Of a stretch of DNA of 9,222 bases, positions 6,800 through 9,222 are shown in pieces. The notes under the pieces are model-generated. The model had not been told where the DNA came from, did not search any database, and was given only the letters and a program-made list of their open reading frames with translations. This DNA comes from an uncultured Micrococcales bacterium (GTDB taxonomy: Bacteria; Actinomycetota; Actinomycetes; Actinomycetales; Microbacteriaceae). A program made the translations under genes and the position numbers. The stretch is taken from contig CAINTU010000047.1 in NCBI GenBank assembly GCA_903853515.1, forward strand, positions 1 through 9,222. The letters are read 5' to 3'. Each line of letters opens with the position of its first letter. Position 1 is the first letter of the stretch.

Positions 6800-7234
6800 A
6801 TGGTTGATGTTGCGCGCGCGCGAAAGCTAGCCGAACGCATCAAGGTGCTCACGGCTGAGGCTCTCGAAAAAGTAGTCAAAGATCCAGACCTAGGTTTTGT
6901 AACCATCACTGATGTTCAGGTGACACCTGATCTTTCGCACGCTCGAATTTTCTATACCGTCTATGGTGAAGCCAAACAGAAGAACGTGACTGCCGAGATC
7001 ATCGAAAAGTATCGCGGGCGCATCAGGGGTGAAGTTGGTCATCAGCTGTCGATTCGTTTGACGCCGACTATCGAATTCATTGCCGACGAGGTTCCCGAGA
7101 CAGCGGCTGCGCTAAACGATCTTTTGGCTGAGGCTCGCGCACGCGATGCCGAGGTCGCGAAGTTGGCAGCAGATGCTAAATATGCCGGTGAAAAGAACCC
7201 ATATAAAGAGCCGCGTAAAGACGACGAGAACTAA
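6800..7234 (+). CDS. rbfA: 30S ribosome-binding factor A
   Basis: RbfA is a small KH-fold protein that binds the 30S subunit near the 5' end of 16S rRNA and assists late maturation, notably in the cold. The 144 aa begin VARARKLAERIKVLTAEAL and contain the family core DPDLGFVTITDVQVTPDLSHARIFYTV (about residues 28-54) and the R-L-TPTIEFIADE segment near 91-101. After about residue 115 comes a charged Ala/Lys/Glu-rich tail, common in actinobacterial RbfA. The start ATG has only a modest purine-rich GAAAGAAG about 7 nt upstream. It follows infB by 21 nt and precedes truB by 6 nt, consistent with a single operon. Identification is firm. Confidence 0.95.
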   Translation: MVDVARARKLAERIKVLTAEALEKVVKDPDLGFVTITDVQVTPDLSHARIFYTVYGEAKQKNVTAEIIEKYRGRIRGEVGHQLSIRLTPTIEFIADEVPETAAALNDLLAEARARDAEVAKLAADAKYAGEKNPYKEPRKDDEN

Positions 7235-7240
7235 TTAACC

Positions 7241-8122
7241 ATGGCTGTTGCTGGCTTGCTACTTGTCGATAAACCTGCTGGCATCACTAGCCACGATGTC
7301 GTGGCCCGCGTTCGAAAACTTGCCGGCACCCGCAAGGTTGGCCACGCTGGCACACTCGACCCAATGGCTACAGGGTTGCTAGTGCTTGGCATCGAATCGG
7401 GCACGAAGCTTCTAACTTTTGTGGTCGGCAACGATAAAACTTATTTGGCAACGATCAGACTCGGTCAAAATACGACCACGGATGATGCCGAGGGCGAAGT
7501 GCTCGAGTCTAGAAATGCCAGCGCAGTTAGCCAAGACGCGGTTTTGACAGAAATCGCCAAGCTCACCGGTGACATCATGCAAAGGCCTTCGTCTGTCTCT
7601 GCCATCAAGGTCGACGGCGAAAGGGCCTATGCCCGAGTTCGAGCTGGCGAGAGTGTTGAGTTGCCAAAGCGACCGGTCACGGTTGCAGGTTTTGATGTCG
7701 TGGCACCGATTCGATTTGAGCAAAACTTTGTAGACATCGATGTTGAGGTGAATTGCTCTTCTGGCACTTACATCAGGGCGCTTGCACGAGATCTGGGCGA
7801 GGCGCTGGGCGTCGGGGGGCATCTAACGAGTCTTCGCAGAACCCGCATCGGCAAATTCGTAATCGAAAACTCAATCAGCCTCGAAAACCCACCGGCAGGT
7901 TTGCCGATTGTGCCAAACTCTGACGCGGCGGCGCTGATTTTGCCGGCACTGAGTATTGATGATCTGCAGGCACTCGAATTGCGTCAGGGCAAACGCCCCG
8001 AGGTCAAAATCGCCGAAACCACTGCAGCCATTGACCCAACTGGCAAGCTCGTGGCAATCGTTGAACCTTTTGGCAAGCTGATTAAATCCTTGGTTGTGTT
8101 CAATGACTCGAGTGAGGTCTAA
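7241..8122 (+). CDS. truB: tRNA pseudouridine(55) synthase TruB
   Basis: TruB isomerises U55 to pseudouridine in the T-loop of most tRNAs and also acts as a tRNA folding chaperone. In the 293 aa the N-terminal LLLVDKPAGITSHDVV is followed by GHAGTLDPMATG, which contains the catalytic Asp40. Further family blocks are KTYLATIRLGQNTTTDDAEG, RPSSVSAIKVDGERAYARVR and CSSGTYIRALARDLGEALG. The last 60 or so residues (from about 230) match the C-terminal extension typical of actinobacterial TruB. The ATG at 7241 lies 6 nt after the rbfA stop. There is no clear Shine-Dalgarno (GAGAA about 11 nt upstream is the best), so coupling to rbfA is likely. In many Actinobacteria ribF follows truB; here it does not. 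Firm identification. Confidence 0.96.
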   Translation: MAVAGLLLVDKPAGITSHDVVARVRKLAGTRKVGHAGTLDPMATGLLVLGIESGTKLLTFVVGNDKTYLATIRLGQNTTTDDAEGEVLESRNASAVSQDAVLTEIAKLTGDIMQRPSSVSAIKVDGERAYARVRAGESVELPKRPVTVAGFDVVAPIRFEQNFVDIDVEVNCSSGTYIRALARDLGEALGVGGHLTSLRRTRIGKFVIENSISLENPPAGLPIVPNSDAAALILPALSIDDLQALELRQGKRPEVKIAETTAAIDPTGKLVAIVEPFGKLIKSLVVFNDSSEV

Positions 8123-8500
8123 ATGTTTGATTGGGCTTATTTTGCACAACTTTGGTTCGCTATGGCCGTGGGGCTATTCACTGTTTCATTGGGTCTTTTC
8201 AAGCGGCCGCCATCTTGGTTTTCGGTTGGCACAATAGCTATCGTCGAAGGCTTTTTGCTTGTGCAGCTAGCCGTTTCAATCGCCTTGGTTGCTACCGGCC
8301 ATCAGGCAGTTGGTGACACCGTCGAGTTTTTCGGTTATCTGATTACAGCCTTGCTTGTGCCACCAGCTGCTGTGGCTTGGGCTGCTTTCGAGCGCACCAG
8401 GTTATCGACACTCGTTATTTCGGTTGCCGCTTTCACCATTGCCATAATGTTGGTGCGAATGTGGCAAATTTGGTCGGGAATCCGCTTCGGCGCTCAGTAA
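8123..8500 (+). CDS. Small four-helix integral membrane protein, function unknown
   Basis: A 125-aa hydrophobic protein with no enzyme motif I recognise. Four membrane segments are visible: about 6-26, 35-57, 67-88 and 95-113. Short polar links include KRPPSW (27-32) and FERTRLS (89-95), and the C-terminus is short. A Glu (42) lies inside helix 2 and an Arg (112) at the end of helix 4; PP at 80-81 interrupts helix 3. The pattern ER-R-STLV followed by a hydrophobic stretch and VRMWQIW recalls small conserved actinobacterial membrane proteins of unknown function, but that is from memory. The ATG at 8123 abuts the truB TAA, with GTGAGG (8112-8117) as a reasonable ribosome binding site, so it is translated as the end of the truB operon. 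I cannot assign a function. Confidence 0.85.
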   Translation: MFDWAYFAQLWFAMAVGLFTVSLGLFKRPPSWFSVGTIAIVEGFLLVQLAVSIALVATGHQAVGDTVEFFGYLITALLVPPAAVAWAAFERTRLSTLVISVAAFTIAIMLVRMWQIWSGIRFGAQ

Positions 8501-8544
8501 TTTACCTTCTGTTAACCTTGCCATTGCGTTTCGGCAAGGTGAAG
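8500..8544 (+). promoter_or_regulatory. Candidate PHO box / PhoP-type operator before pstC
   Basis: Three sequences resemble the Streptomyces PhoP half-site GTTCACC. They are ATTTACC (8500-8506, 5/7), GTTAACC (8511-8517, 6/7) and, on the opposite strand, CTTCACC (8538-8544, 6/7). The first two are direct repeats with an 11-nt period, the classic PHO-box spacing. The second and third form an inverted repeat: ACCTTGCC 8515-8522 pairs with GGCAAGGT 8533-8540 across 10 nt, with TT/AA continuing after one mismatch. The location before a phosphate transporter gene supports the reading. No T-tract follows, so it is unlikely to be an intrinsic terminator. Binding is inferred. Confidence 0.5.
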
Positions 8545-8561
8545 TCGGCACGATTACACCT

Positions 8562-9222
8562 ATGACTGTCAATCAGGGCTCAGGTGCGCCGCAATCTAAG
8601 CGCAACCTCAAAATCAAGCCAACTGGATTTGGCGACAGAGTCTTCTTTGGCCTAACCACGGTTGCCGCAAATTTTGCCTTCGTTTTGGTAGCCATGATCT
8701 TGGTTTTCTTGGCTATTCGAGCCTGGCCGGCACTTCAGGCAAATGGTTTCGCATTCGTTTATGGCAGCACCTGGGATCCAGACGGCTCTGGCGTGATGCA
8801 GCTTGGCCCAATGGTTTGGGGCTCGCTTCTTATTGCGCTTCTGGGCATAGTGATCGCAACCCCTATGGCTGTTTCGACAGCATATTTGATTGTTTATGTT
8901 TTGCCAAAGACCCTTGGTTCGATTTTGACCAGCATCATCGACTTGCTGGCTGCTATTCCATCGGTTGTTCTCGGTCTCTGGGGCCTTTGGGTTTTCACTC
9001 CGGTAGCCTCGCACTGGGCCGAAGTGCTGCACACATATTTTTCTTGGATTCCGATTTTTCAGGTAGCAAACCCTGATGCTGGTTTCTTGCGTTCACCATT
9101 TATCGCTGGGTGGATTGTTGCAGTAATGATCATGCCGATCATCACATCTGTTACCCGTGAGATTTTCAGTCAACTAGACCGAGACCTCATCAATGGCGCT
9201 CTTGCCCTCGGTGGCAGCAAAT
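8562..9222 (+). CDS. pstC: Phosphate ABC transporter permease PstC, 3' end outside window
   Basis: PstC is one of the two membrane permeases of the high-affinity phosphate importer PstSCAB. The frame is open from ATG 8562 to the window end (220 codons). A polar, basic N-terminus of about 25 residues is followed by a first membrane helix (about 30-53), a loop with FVYGSTWDPDG, then the binding-protein-dependent permease core starting near MVWGSLLIALLGIVIATPMA (about 84-103). AAIPSVVLGLWGLWV and the IMPIITSVTREIF block are characteristic of PstC. The sequence ends in INGALALGGSK, the beginning of the EAA coupling loop that contacts the ATPase PstB. No Shine-Dalgarno is visible close to the ATG; the nearest purine run (AAGGTGAAG, 8536-8544) is about 17 nt away, so leaderless or weak initiation is possible. 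No pstS is directly upstream. Family call is firm. Confidence 0.94.
   Translation, partial: MTVNQGSGAPQSKRNLKIKPTGFGDRVFFGLTTVAANFAFVLVAMILVFLAIRAWPALQANGFAFVYGSTWDPDGSGVMQLGPMVWGSLLIALLGIVIATPMAVSTAYLIVYVLPKTLGSILTSIIDLLAAIPSVVLGLWGLWVFTPVASHWAEVLHTYFSWIPIFQVANPDAGFLRSPFIAGWIVAVMIMPIITSVTREIFSQLDRDLINGALALGGSK

Noticed and set aside
8512..8543. Inverted repeat as an intrinsic terminator of the truB operon
   Set aside because: No T-rich run follows the 3' arm, and the arms match PhoP half-sites, so an operator explains it better. A termination role is not fully excluded.
8652..9032. Antisense 126-codon open frame opposite pstC
   Set aside because: The + strand encodes an unmistakable PstC with family motifs; the antisense product has no recognisable features.

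Overview
The window is a chromosomal housekeeping segment from an actinobacterium. All genes are on the + strand and tightly packed. Base composition is moderate (roughly half G+C by eye) rather than the high G+C usual in the phylum. The order ispG-proS-nusA-ylxR-infB-rbfA-truB, a short NusA without C-terminal acidic repeats, an IF2 with a long Ala/Pro then Gly/Arg/Pro linker, and a TruB with an actinobacterial-type C-terminal extension together suggest a streamlined, moderate-G+C lineage. A freshwater Microbacteriaceae (Luna-cluster type) is my best guess; this is inference from gene content, not a phylogeny.

Layout. 1-882: 3' part of ispG (isoprenoid precursor synthesis). 886-2649: proS, three bases after ispG. 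2695-3711: nusA, with a strong Shine-Dalgarno and a possible promoter. 3775-4047: ylxR/rnpM. 4048-4123: a structured junction with two tiny coupled ORFs and a hairpin just before the infB ribosome binding site. 4124-6778: infB. 6800-7234: rbfA. 7241-8122: truB. 8123-8500: an unrecognised four-helix membrane protein whose ATG directly follows the truB stop. 8501-8561: an intergenic spacer with GTTCACC-like (PHO-box-like) elements. 8562-9222: pstC, cut by the window end.

How the genes work together. nusA to truB is the classic transcription/translation module: NusA (elongation, termination and antitermination), YlxR (RNA-binding modulator), IF2 (initiator tRNA delivery), RbfA (30S maturation) and TruB (tRNA U55 pseudouridine). 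proS charges tRNA-Pro next door. From 8501 the theme changes to phosphate import. The spacer before pstC carries three sites resembling the actinobacterial PhoP half-site, so it probably starts a separate phosphate-regulated unit.

No exotic defence, mobile or biosynthetic system is visible. The points most worth a second look are the candidate PHO box before pstC, the stop/start relay plus hairpin between ylxR and infB, the absence of rimP before nusA, and the change in gene neighbourhood after truB.
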